From assembly GCA_017654935.2 (NCBI GenBank), contig CM065700.1, positions 46,645,635 through 46,709,634 on the forward strand: a DNA stretch of 64,000 nucleotides. Reading direction: 5' to 3'. The notes below the pieces were generated by a model, which worked only from the letters and a program-made list of their open reading frames with translations, did not search any database and was not told where the DNA came from. This document shows, piece by piece, positions 1 to 35,469 of the stretch (the stretch's first letter is position 1; every line of letters starts with the position of its first letter). The position numbers and the translations under genes were made by a program. This stretch comes from Phymorhynchus buccinoides. Its lineage: Eukaryota > Mollusca > Gastropoda > Neogastropoda > Raphitomidae.

Positions 1-708
1 GTTGGGGCCCAATTAGCGGGACCTGGCTGGCTGGGTCATTCTCTCGCTTGGCGCAGCATCACATCAGGGGCCGATCAGCGGAACCTGGCTGGCTGGGCCA
101 GGCTTTCTGTCTTCTTCTTCTTCTTACTGTCAACTTTCTTCTTCTCAGTAGTACCTCAGTGTGCATTTCTGCAGATCTCCCTAAAGTAACAGCGACAGAA
201 TAGTCAACAGTGACTGTGGTCGCTTTGTGGAAAGGAAAGGAAAGGAGGGAGGGATTAGAAATCTTTCAGTTTTATCAAGGCTGTGGCTTATCAGGGAGAA
301 AATAATTTCGGTTAGTCACACACCGTCCTTGGATAAGAAAGATCACTTTTTTTTCAGTTCAGTTCAGTCTTTTGTTCTTGTTTTTTTTGGGCAGGCAGAA
401 AATAGGTACATGTACCGGTAAGTATGTTGTTGTCGTACCCTGGGTAAAAGACTCCAGGGATCATCACAATAGCTGAAGCACTTGAACACTATGGTACAAA
501 ATGCACCAGCTAGGGATGAGAACATTACGTGTGTGACCGGTTTTGATTACCCCACCACATGAGCAGCCGGAGGAACCGGTAAGTATAAATTTGCGAATGC
601 TCCAAGCTTTGTCTTGGAAAGGTGGGGTTTTTAAAACTTTTTTTTTAGGATGTGCCAACAGAAAGCTCTCTCTCTATGTTATAATCAGTTGATCCTCTTT
701 GTTTCCAG
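1..708. other. 5' flank / upstream intron, no coding exon recognised
   Basis: No exon could be supported here. The first supported splice acceptor lies at its right end (pyrimidine-rich tract then CAG at 706-708). GLE1 is expected to have a further N-terminal exon, which must lie left of the window or be too short to recognise. The stretch contains two related GC-rich pieces near 10-40 and 65-100 sharing the phrase ACCTGGCTGGCTGGG, and the interspersed repeat listed at 425-560. Confidence 0.5.
425..560 (+). repeat. Interspersed repeat C copy (TACCCTGG..AAAAGACTCC family)
   Basis: Shares TACCCTGG, AAAAGACTCCAGGGATCATC, a run about 'tatggtacaaa.tgcacc' and 'ttacgtgtgtgacc' with copies at 20805-20955, 29322-29483, 37283-37410, 50067-50206 and 57224-57385. 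No ORF or terminal inverted repeat is evident, so the family could be a SINE or a LINE tail. Confidence 0.6.
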
Positions 709-25594
<24,886 letters not shown>

Positions 25595-25935
25595 CCATCA
25601 TCACTTTCAGGCTGTTCTATAGCAAGACTGTCATCATGTGGAACAGTGAAGTCTTCCCCCCCCTGAACATGAGGGCTACCTGGGTGCTCGATTCTGGAAC
25701 TACTGACCATCATCACTTTCAGGCTGTTCTATAGCAAGACTGTCATCATGTGGAACAGTGAAGTCTTCCCCCCCCTGAACGTGAGGGCTACCTGGGTGCT
25801 CGATTCTGGAACTACTGACCATCATCACTTTCAGGCTGTTCTATAGCAAGACTGTCATCATGTGGAACAGTGAAGTCTTCACCCCCCTGAACGTGAGGGC
25901 TACCTTGGTGCTCGATTCTGGAACTATTGAATTGT

Positions 25936-26750
25936 GAAAGAGACACTATTGAAACTTGTTTTTCTTGCATTCATGAACAGACATGAACACATAAACATGC
26001 ACGTGTACTTACATCTGAGCCTGTGACAAAAGGTCGTCCTGGTGACAACCAACAGTTTGGACCTCTAAAATACAGTCATACAATTGAAATTGAAATTTTT
26101 ATCCGTGTCTCCTCTAAAAATGTTAATGAAATAATCTTGTACACCATAAGACAACATATTTTTCTTTAAATTGTGTCTTTGATGAGCAAAAGACTTGGTG
26201 TATGTCCGCCAACTGCAAAAAGTACTGTATGTCCACCTACAGTTTTAGTTTTCCTTGTGAAAGTTGATTCTGTGCAGCTAAATAAGTTTTAATGCTTATG
26301 ATGTTGCAGTTGGGTTATTTCACTGCAGTTTTCATGCTTCAAAATAATTTCATGACATAGAAGGGTGCATTATGAAACAATTTGATGGCGTATGTTCACA
26401 GGGACAACCAACAGTAATAATGCAAGATGACCATAATAGGGAAGGATTTCACTGGACATTTTGCAAGAAGGCTATACTTGGTGTTTTAAAAAGTCAACAA
26501 AAATTATATTTTCATATGAACAAATTTGTTTTTGCACAAAAATGATTTTCTGTATGTCTAGCGTGACAATCAACAGTTTTTGTTCAAATAATTGAAGGAA
26601 TTCATATGGATGTCTTTGCAAAAATGATACCAAAATGCATTGATCACTAATTTATCACATATGTACACCAAATTGAAGCAACAAATACCAATTGTGTCTG
26701 CTAGATCTTGCATTCTGTGCAATCACTGTTGGGTGTCACTCTGGACATAC
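25936..26750. other. GLE1-MRPL50 intergenic, AT-rich
   Basis: No gene. Repeated short phrases GACAACCAACAGT and GTATGTCC occur at 26044, 26400 and 26566. Conserved in the other arm at about 60030-60825. Confidence 0.4.
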
Positions 26751-26755
26751 CTGTT

Positions 26756-27242
26756 CAGGGTTCGTAGGGGCCTTACCAGTCCTTATAAGTCTTGACCAAT
26801 TGAAATCTCCAAGTAAGGCCTTACAAGTGCTTACATTCACTTCAAGGTCCTTACAAGTCCTGACGGCTGCAAGAAACTGCCCTGAGCAGCAAGACCATAC
26901 TCAAAATAGATCGCAGAAGCAGCGATTTTACACTTGAGAAACATCGCTCGGCACCTACTTCACCTAACCCCCTCCCCCACCTTCCCAACTGACCGCTTAG
27001 CAGACGAACGATGCACCGCGAGTTGTCAAGAGAAATTGGACTGAAATTTATCCTGGTGTCGTTTTGCGAGAAAACGTGTATATCTGTGTCAGTCATAGTT
27101 TTTGTATCTGCTTAGACATTGTTCACAATGCTGGGAAAGTGTCCCTTTCAAGATCGTTTGCTAAAAGATGCAGATTATCCTTAGGCCTACAGGTCCTTAC
27201 AAGGTCCTTACTTGGGGATAGCTGAAAGCCCTGGGAACCCTG
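26756..27242. mobile_element. 487-bp insertion specific to the left arm
   Basis: Ends CAGGGTTCGTAGGG and CCCTGGGAACCCTG (8-bp perfect TIR CAGGGTTC), target duplication CTGTT (26751-26755, 27243-27247). The right arm at about 59945-60025 has the uninterrupted minisatellite. The interior repeats 'ccttacaagt' phrases; no ORF. Confidence 0.8.
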
Positions 27243-27245
27243 CTG

Positions 27246-27340
27246 TTGGGTGTCACTCTGGACATACCTGTTGGGTGTCACTCTGGACATACCTGTTGGG
27301 TGTCACTCTGGACATACCTGTTGGGTGTCACTTTTCACCT
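27246..27340. repeat. 26-bp minisatellite
   Basis: Unit TTGGGTGTCACTCTGGACATACCTG, about four copies, with one further copy at 26729 before the inserted element. The right arm (59935-60025) has about the same unit, three or four copies. Confidence 0.9.
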
Positions 27341-27934
27341 TTTGTCACAGGCTCATCTACTCTCCGCATCTACTCCTCTCTCTCGGTCTGTCTCTCTCTC
27401 TTACACACACACACGCCCACATATGCACACTCTCGCATGTGCACAGGCTACATACACACAGGTATACACAATCACAAAACTGCACTTAATTTATTTATCT
27501 TTTTATATTACTCTATCACATTGTGTGAACAGACTTTAAATAAAATCAGTTAATTCTGCAATATCTCGACCATTTTTTTCAGACCGAGTCTGATAGGTCT
27601 CTTTTAAAATAAGAAAATTGGTAATTTCTCAGTGGTTTTTCCTCTGGCAGTGAAGGGGTATACTCTCTATGGTTGTGTAGCTGATGAGTTAACACGACTT
27701 CTCAAATCAAAAGAAAAGAACTTGTGTGGTTAATAAGAGACTAAAACTTGCTCTAAAATCTCCCTGCAAAGATTTTAGTTTCAAAGAATGTATGACATTT
27801 TTTTCTCTCCAGATGTATTATCTACAAACTAAAGACTTGTTCTTGTGAACAGAAGGCAAAATGTATGTAAAAATGCACACAAAATTCTTCTTTGTCGATC
27901 ACCCAGTTTCATGTCAAATGAGTGCAGATGCGTT

Positions 27935-28925
27935 ATGCTGCCGTCATGCGCCTAATTAAGAAATAGATAGGCCCAGCATGTCCGTCTTCGGCTGGAGAAA
28001 ATCTTTGTAAGAATTTCTTGGGGAAAAAAGGCAGAATGGACCAGAAAGATTGTAGACGACAATAAGCAAAGGGAAAAGGCAGAGTGAAAGAGAGTGACAG
28101 ATTAGAGGAAGTTACAAGCACAACATTTCCAGAAGATGGAGTAACTATTTGGAGCAGAAAGATAGTAGATGACAGTAAGCAAAGGGAAAAGGCAGAGTCA
28201 AAGAGAGTGACAGATTAGAGGAAGTTACAAGCACAGAATTTCCAGAAGATGGAGTAACTATTTGGAGCAGAAAGAAAGTAGACGACAGTAAGCAAAGGGA
28301 AAAGGCAGAGTCAAAGAGAGTGACAGATTAGAGGAAGTTACAAGCACAGAATTTCCAGAAGATGGAGTAACTATTTGGAGCAGAAAGATAGTAGATGACA
28401 GTAAGCAAAGGGAAAAGGCAGAGTCAAAGAGAGTGACAGATTAGAGGAAGTTACAAGCACAGAATTTCCAGAAGATGGAGTAACTATTTGGAGCAGAAAG
28501 ATAGTAGATGACAGTAAGCAAAGGGAAAAGGCAGAGTCAAAGAGAGTGACAGATTAGAGGAAGTTACAAGCACAGAATTTCCAGAAGATGGAGTAACTAT
28601 TTGGAGCAGAAAGAAAGTAGATGACAGTAAGCAAATGGAAAAGGCAGAGTCAAAGAGTGACAGATTAGAGGAAGTTACAAGCACAGAATTTCCAGAAGAT
28701 GGAGTAACTATTTGGAGCAGAAAGATAGTAGATGACAGTAAGCAAAGGGAAAAGGCAGAGTCAAAGAGTGACAGATTAGAGGATGTTACAAGCCTTTCAG
28801 AAGACGGAGTAACTATTTGGAGCAGAAAGAAAGTAGACGACAGTAAGCAAAGGGAAAAGGCAGAGTCAAAGAGTGTGACAGATTAGAGGAAGTTACAAGC
28901 ACAGAAGATGGGGTAACTATTTGGA
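27935..28925 (+). repeat. Rep-A copy expanded into a 113-bp satellite, 8 units
   Basis: A B-type Rep-A head (CGCCTAATTAAGAAATAG to 'ctggagaaaatc') leads into a tandem array of the Rep-A tail: 'ggagcagaaagatagtagatgacag', AGCAAAGGGAAAAGGCAGAG, TCAAAGAGAGTGACAGATTA, 'gaggaagttacaagcacag' and 'atttccagaagatggagtaactatt'. The last units lose a few bases. The right arm has about 13 units. Confidence 0.92.
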
Positions 28926-29321
28926 CCAAAAAACAAACCAGCGGGGTAGAAAAATTGATCTCAGTTGAAGGTTTTCCTTTAATAGGAAGCTGGGTGGGTG
29001 GATAGTGGATGATGAATTCCATGATGTAACAAATGGTGTGTTTTTCATGATGTATATCAACATACTTGAGCAGATCGTGCCAAAGAAAGGAAAACCTACA
29101 AACCAAAGTTAACATTTCGTATGGAATCTTGAATGAAAATGATTTGTATGTAATTAGTTTCTAAGCTCTGATGTTTTGTCTTGTACAGTACATAAGTCAA
29201 GTCCAATAAAAGCAAAGTAGATATATCATGCGAGTGAAGTGTGTTTTGATTCAAACGTTGCTCATCAACAACATGCTTTTGCTTCATGTTTTGTCCTACT
29301 CATGCCCTGGCCTACTTCAAT

Positions 29322-29483
29322 GTTGTTGTTTACTTACCCTGGCTAAAAGACTCCAGGGATCATCCTGACAGCGGAAGCACTTGAACACCCAGTATGGTAC
29401 AAATGCATCAGCTACTGATGAGAACATTACGTGTGTGACCGTTTTTGATTACCCCGCCACGTGCGCTGCCACACTCCGACTTC
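29322..29483 (+). repeat. Interspersed repeat C copy
   Basis: TTACCCTGGCTAAAAGACTCC through 'gattaccccgccacgtg'. Mirrored at 57224-57385. Confidence 0.65.
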
Positions 29484-29699
29484 GTGGAAATTTGCCTACT
29501 TTAACGACCTTCAAATATAAATTCAATGCATCTTCCACTTAAACCTCGATACACAGTCAGTTCCATGAAGGCTAAAAGATCATATAGAGAAAAAAACTTT
29601 TTGGGTCGTTTTGTCATATGTAAAGCAATCCAATTTTTTCTATATTTTAATACAGGTTATTGTTTCTTTCTCCCCTTTCAGTAATGCAAAACTAGTTGC

Positions 29700-29935
29700 T
29701 TAACTAATAACTCTTCGCCCAAGACATCACACTACACACCCACCAAATGCAAAGACATTCCCTGCCAAGTACCCTGCCATGTGTTTTGTTTATTTGTAGA
29801 GCTTATGTCGGTGATTGTTTCGTTAAGCAACGCATGCACACTCAGGAAACACTTGCTCCCCTCTTGTTGGTCGAGATGCAACGGACAGCCAAGAACGTCA
29901 AATATACAAGGCGCTAGAAGAGTTACGTCTTTGAA
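29700..29935. mobile_element. Repeat D copy with short inverted ends
   Basis: TAACTCTTCGCCC at the left and GCTAGAAGAGTTA at the right (9-bp TAACTCTTC inverted ends), interior 'cacccaccaaatgcaaagac' and 'aagcaacgcatgcacactc'. Mirrored at 56755-56995; a relative at 8796-8990. Confidence 0.5.
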
Positions 29936-29959
29936 ATTGAACCCTTGTGTGTGGGGGGG

Positions 29960-30330
29960 GCTATAGGTGGATGCCTCGTGCCTCCATATGGGGAGCTGGA
30001 CGACCCTGCCCCCTCCACGAGTCTCTCCCCATGGGGATACTGTGTGTGTGTGTGTGTCTTTCGTAAAAATAGTTACCCCACCTTTGGAAGTTCTGTGCTT
30101 GTAACTTCCTCTTTGACTCTGCCTTTTCCCTTTACTTTCTATCATCTACTAGCTTTTCTGAATTATTGGCCCATTCTCCTGCCTTTTTTCTTCAAATAAT
30201 TGTTCTCCTTTGAGCTCGTCCAAAATCGGAATGTGTCGGCTGTACGCAGCGCGGAGACCGGTGAAAACTGAAAACCGGACACATACGTACCTTATCCATT
30301 ATGGCCATATGACTTGGGAAGGCAGAAGAA
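29960..30330 (-). repeat. Interspersed repeat A, extended-tail copy
   Basis: 'ggtggatgcctcgtgcctcc', CCCCATGGGGATAC, a (GT)n expansion at 30042-30057, full interior, and a head ending at 'ggcagaagaagaa'. Mirrored at 56360-56740. Confidence 0.7.
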
Positions 30331-30514
30331 GAACCCTTGTGTGTGAGCCTCTCTGTCATGTTCGACTATGGCTTCCACTGATCCAGATACCAGAGGAGGA
30401 GGCTGCTATTCTAGAAGGCTGGGCTGAAAAAAGTTTGTTAGCGGAGATGCCTTGCCCAGGGTACATCTCACTCTCTCAATAGAATTTTAGGACAGCTGGC
30501 GTTGGGAAAGGTTC

Positions 30515-30860
30515 CTTTCTTCTTCTGCGTTCCCAGGCCATAATGGGTAAGGAAAAAGTATATGAAGTATATGTCCGGTTTTCAGTTTTCACCACCGGTC
30601 TCCACACTGCGTTCAGCCGACACATTCGGATTTCGGAGAAACTCAAAATTTTGACAATTTGTTTGTTGAAAGGCAGGAGAATGGGCCAATAACTGAATAA
30701 GTCAAAAAAATGGTAGACGACAGAAAAGCAAAGTGGAAAAGGCAGAGTCAAAGAGAGTAACAGATTAGAGGAAGTAACAAGCACATGACTTCTAGAAGGT
30801 GGGGAAACTATTTGTACAAAAGACGCCCCGGTATCTCCATGGGGAGAGACTCGTGGAGGG
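30515..30860 (+). repeat. Interspersed repeat A copy
   Basis: TTCTTCTGCGTTCCCAGGCC to 'ggtatctccatgggga'. Mirrored at 55830-56175. Confidence 0.7.
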
Positions 30861-30879
30861 GGCGAGGTCATCCAGCTCC

Positions 30880-31300
30880 CAAGTAAATGTCTATTTTGTC
30901 TTTTTTGTGGCAACAGCCTTGATCAAGTCCTTGGTTCGTAGACAACACATTCAAATGGATAAATATGTTTTGGTGGAGGTTTGCACTGAGTCAATGCTTT
31001 CTAGTGTATCAGATATATCAGAATATAAAAGCACCAGTAAAAAACAAAAACAACGAAAACAAACCAAAACCCAAAACAACCAACCAAACTACAAAGAAAA
31101 AACAAATGCTGAGATGTTATCTCTCACCAAAGCTTAAAAACGATATTTTCTTTTCTAAGTTTTTATTTTCCATCTTCGAAAACATCACTGCATTGTTACC
31201 AACAATGTACAAAAACGACACTGACAACGTGGCTCTTCGTCACACTTGGATGCGTCACACTTGGATGCTCCACACCACAGAATTAAACAAAATCTACCCC
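30880..31300. other. Intergenic, nothing recognised
   Basis: A-rich stretch (31040-31110) and unremarkable sequence; mirrored at about 55400-55810. Confidence 0.4.
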
Positions 31301-31975
31301 ATTTCCACCCCTTCATTTCTCTTTTTCTCCATACTTCATGCAGTACTTCAGACGACAAGCAACCAAGAAAGGCTAAATCTATCCATTTTGTTCTTATTAC
31401 CTCCTTTTTTCCATACTTCCTGCAGTATTTTAGACTACTGATGACACTGCAGGGCTCCCAATCGTCCCACAAAACAAGGGGTCCTAGGGACTCCTTCGCT
31501 TACAGCATAGAGGGTCCCACTCCCAGTGGCATTGCAAATGCTAAAAATAATTTTTCTAGTACTTCCCTGGGATCCCCTGCACATTCTTTTAGAGGGTCCT
31601 TTAGAATTTTAGTACTTCATAGACCCACAAATGGGGGTCCCTGGCAGCCCTGTGACAATCAGGCAATCAAGGCCAAATCTGATAAATTTTCCCTTTATTT
31701 CTCCCTTTTTCCATACTTCTTCAAACACTGCTAACTACTGATGATAGTCTTTCAATGAAGAACAGCAAAATCTATCCAATTTTCCCCCTTTTATTTCTCC
31801 GTCTTCCCGTACTTCCTGCGGTACTTCAGACTACTGACGACAGTCGGGCGGTTGAAGAAGATAAAATCTATCCATTTCCATATTATTTATCCTTAGAATC
31901 TATCCAATTTGTTTTATTTCTCCTTAGAATCTACCCATTTCCCCCCTTTATTTCTCCTTAGAATCTACCCCATTT
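31300..31975 (-). repeat. MRPL50 terminal-codon/3'UTR degenerate array
   Basis: Downstream of the MRPL50 stop the coding end recurs in decaying copies (reverse complement of 'gtcagtagtctgaagtaccgcaggaagtacgggaagaaggagaaataaa'): about 31785-31856 (very similar), 31680-31745, 31395-31445 and 31310-31365. Similar series in the right arm at 54500-55395. Confidence 0.8.
31450..31652. mobile_element. hAT-like MITE, CAGGGCTCCCA family
   Basis: Ends CAGGGCTCCCA and TGGCAGCCCTG (inverted 7-bp core CAGGGCT), flanked by TGACACTG and TGACAATC, an eroded 8-bp duplication as expected for hAT. Lies inside the MRPL50 3' array and is present in both arms (54868-55250). Confidence 0.6.
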
Positions 31976-32269
31976 TTATTTCTCCTTCTTCCCATACTTC
32001 CTGCGGTACTTCAGACTACTGACGACAGTCGGGCGGCCGGGGAAGGCGGAGACGCCGCCAAACATGGTGTCCGTCTCCGGGTCGAAGCGCAGCGGCTCCA
32101 GCTGGATATGCAAATTAGGGGGCAGGTCGAGGGAGGCGAGATCCTCGTAGCGCGAAGTGTCGTGCACGGGGGTGGAGAAAAAGGCCACCACGTCGCTGAC
32201 CGTCCCAACGTCCAGCAACTGACTGTTGGGCACGAAGTGGTCGAACTCGCGCATCGCTTTCTCCAACAC
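31976..32269 (-). CDS. MRPL50: MRPL50 left exon 4
   Basis: Acceptor CTTTCCCCAAG, phase 0; VLEKAMREFDHFVPNSQLLD through LPPNLHIQLEPLRFDPETD to the stop, with AATAAA overlapping the stop region ('gaaataaaaatg'). Confidence 0.92.
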   Translation of the reverse strand: MLEKAMREFDHFVPNSQLLDVGTVSDVVAFFSTPVHDTSRYEDLASLDLPPNLHIQLEPLRFDPETDTMFGGVSAFPGRPTVVSSLKYRRKYGKKEK

Positions 32270-35200
32270 CTTGGGGAAAGTAATAATAATTGTGATAGCT
32301 TGTAGTAGAAACAGTAATAGTAATAGTAGAGCATTTACATGCACCACATTTCAGAAAGGCAATTGTCTGAGGCTTTGCACACATTAGAGGCTTGGAAATT
32401 GCCACACACACATACAGATACAGTAACCCCCCCCCCCCCCCCCCCTAAACTTCTAGATCGATTACCTTGAATTTGGTTCTGTTGATGAGTTTCACAGTGC
32501 GCCAGTCATCTACATCCCCCCCCCCCCCCCCCCCCCCCCAGATACAGTTAAAAACACCCTAAACTTCTGAAGCGATTACCATGAACTTGGTTCTGTTGTC
32601 TAGCTTTAGTCTGCCAGACTACATTCTGACACACACACTCACACAGAAACAGTAAAAAACCCAAAAAACACCTAAACTTCGGAAGCAGTTACCATGAACT
32701 TGGTTCTGTTGTCTAGCTTTAGTCTGCCAGACTACATTCCGAAACACACACTCACACAGTAAAAAAACCCACACATCTAAACTTCTGAAGCGATTACCAT
32801 GAACTTGGTTCTGTTGTCTAGCTTTAGTCTGCCAGTCTACATTCACACACATACACTCGCACAGAAACAATAAAAAAAAACACCAACACCTAAACTTCTG
32901 AAGCGATTACCATGAACTTGGTTCTGTTGTCCAGTTTCACCATGTGCAAGTCATCGATGCCCCCACCCCCCTCCCACTCACACAGATTTATTATATATAC
33001 AGTAAAAAAAAACCACTAAACATCTGAAGCGATTTCCTTAAAGTTGGTTCTGTTGTCGAGTTTCACCATGCACAAGGCATCAATATTCCCACATGCACTC
33101 ACACAGATACATAGAGTAAAAAACACCCTAAACTTGTGAAGCGATTACCTTGAACTTGCTTCTGTTGTCGAGTTTCACTGTGCGCCAATCGTCGACGTTC
33201 CCGCACACCTCAGTGACCACCCTCTGCAGCCGATCCTCTACGTCCATGGGTGGTTTGTACCCCCTCACTGTCTGCAGACCTCTGAGAGAGGAAAACCCCC
33301 ACAGCACAGTCAGTTTATAAGACCTCCCATATAAGACCTACTTCTCTGAGACATTGCCCTTCTTTGTAAGTATTAAAATGGCCTCCTTTATAAGAGCCCT
33401 CCCTTATAAGACCTTGTTTAGGATGATTTTTGAGGTTCCACTGTATTAGAGATTCCCCGGGGGGATACCAGTGTGTGTGTGTCTTTCGTAAAAAAAAGTT
33501 TCCGCATCTTCTGGAAGTTCTGTGCTTGAAACTTCCCCTAATTTGCCACTCTCTGTGACTGCCTTTTCCCTTTGCTTTCTATCATTTACTATCTTTCTGA
33601 CTTGTTGGCCCATTCTTCTGCCTTTAAAAAAAAAAAAAAATACTCTAAATAATTGTTCTCCTTTGAGCTCCTCCGAAATTGGAATGTGTCGGCTGTACGC
33701 AGCGGGGAGACCGGTGAAACTGAAAACCGGACACCTACGTACCTCACCCATTATGGCCATATGGCCTGGGAACGCAGAAGAAGAAGAAATATTAGAGAGA
33801 GAAACATCCTCCAACCTGGTACAGATACATAGGGAAATGCTTAATTCTACAGATAGTGGGTTGATCCTGGAGGTAGTGCAATACCAGGAAAGACCCAAAG
33901 TATTTACTGTATTGCTTAGGCTATGACTAGTATAAGGTGCAGCTTATTATAAAGCGCACCCTCCAAATTTGAAACAAAATTCCGATTTTGTTATATTTTC
34001 TTACTATTGTAAACCACCCTTTCAGACCTACCCTAGTGGGGCAGCACAGTTACAGAAAGGGTGTCGGGTTCGGGGTAGATAGGTTAGGATTTCCTTAAAA
34101 AAGGTAGAAAGAGAAAAGAGATTTTAAGAAGAAAGAATTGAAGAGGGTGAAGGAGTTCGGTAGACTTTCACAATGAGGGATACACAATAAACCAAAGGAG
34201 ACAATTTGGAATTTTCACTCTTTAATCAATCTACTAAACTACAAAAGAAATAAAAGTATATCATAAAAGGAAAGGATATAAAAGGAAATGAAAAGGAAAA
34301 TAAAAGGCTAAGAAAAGGAAAGGAAACTAAGTAAAAGGAAAAGGACTCTAGCAACAATGTGACCTGTAACAACAATGACATAACACAAGCATACAACAAC
34401 AGGCTCACAATGAACTAGAATAATAAAAGAATGTTACGATCAACATCCTTAAAACAATAACATGAAAACCAACGATGAACATAATAGGGATATCTTCTCA
34501 GTGATCAACAACGAATTAATTATTATCAAAAGGAGATAACCCCTGGACACTCTCGAGGATTACTTATAGCAAGCCTAGTCCCTTGTTTTGGATTTGCATA
34601 GGTTAGTTACAGAGAAAAACCTATCCAGAACAATCACACACGTTTAACGCCATCAGTTAAACCTAAGCTATCCAATCCGAAATTATCACTTTCTGAAATT
34701 CAGATTAACTTCAACAAGTTTTACATCTATCCTCGTGTCTTATTAACCATCCTTTGATTCAATCAATCACGATAATCCCAAATAACATCGTCAATAGCAT
34801 TCAATACACGACAATTACCAATACACATACAGATAAACTAACAGTATGACTTTCTAACATTAAACAACAAGAAAGCACATGTTTCCGTTTACCTTCAACC
34901 CATTAGACCTAGTCTCAATGAACTCCTTCATTTAGACCATGACCATCCCTTTCAACAAAGGCCCTACTCAACAAATGGACCTCGCCTCCCTTAGCAGTAC
35001 AAAAGGGGCCAATACAAAAAGCCGCCAAGGAGGCCTACTTTTGTCCACTCCCTCAGGCAACTGCCCACTACAGCTCGCCTGACCCGACTCTAAGCTTATC
35101 AAGTGGCCAAGAACTCGTGGTTAATTCTACTATTCAATTAAACCGTCTCGCCCTTTCAAACCCAATAAACTCCATCAAATTACCTAGGTAACAAATCTGC

Positions 35201-35386
35201 CTAGATCATCTTACAATGAGGCTCTCTAACCTAACAAAACAACAAAAGTATATACATCGTCAAACAATCATGATCATCTCAACTAACAAAGCTACACAAT
35301 CGTGGAAGGTTAAATCATCCATAAAAAGAGAATAATACTAACCTTCATTGACACACATTATGAGAGATTTGACTCTCTCAACAATA

Positions 35387-35469
<83 letters not shown>

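Noticed and set aside
27212..27553. ORFs of 79-113 residues repeating GCHSGHTC
   Set aside because: Translations of the 26-bp minisatellite.
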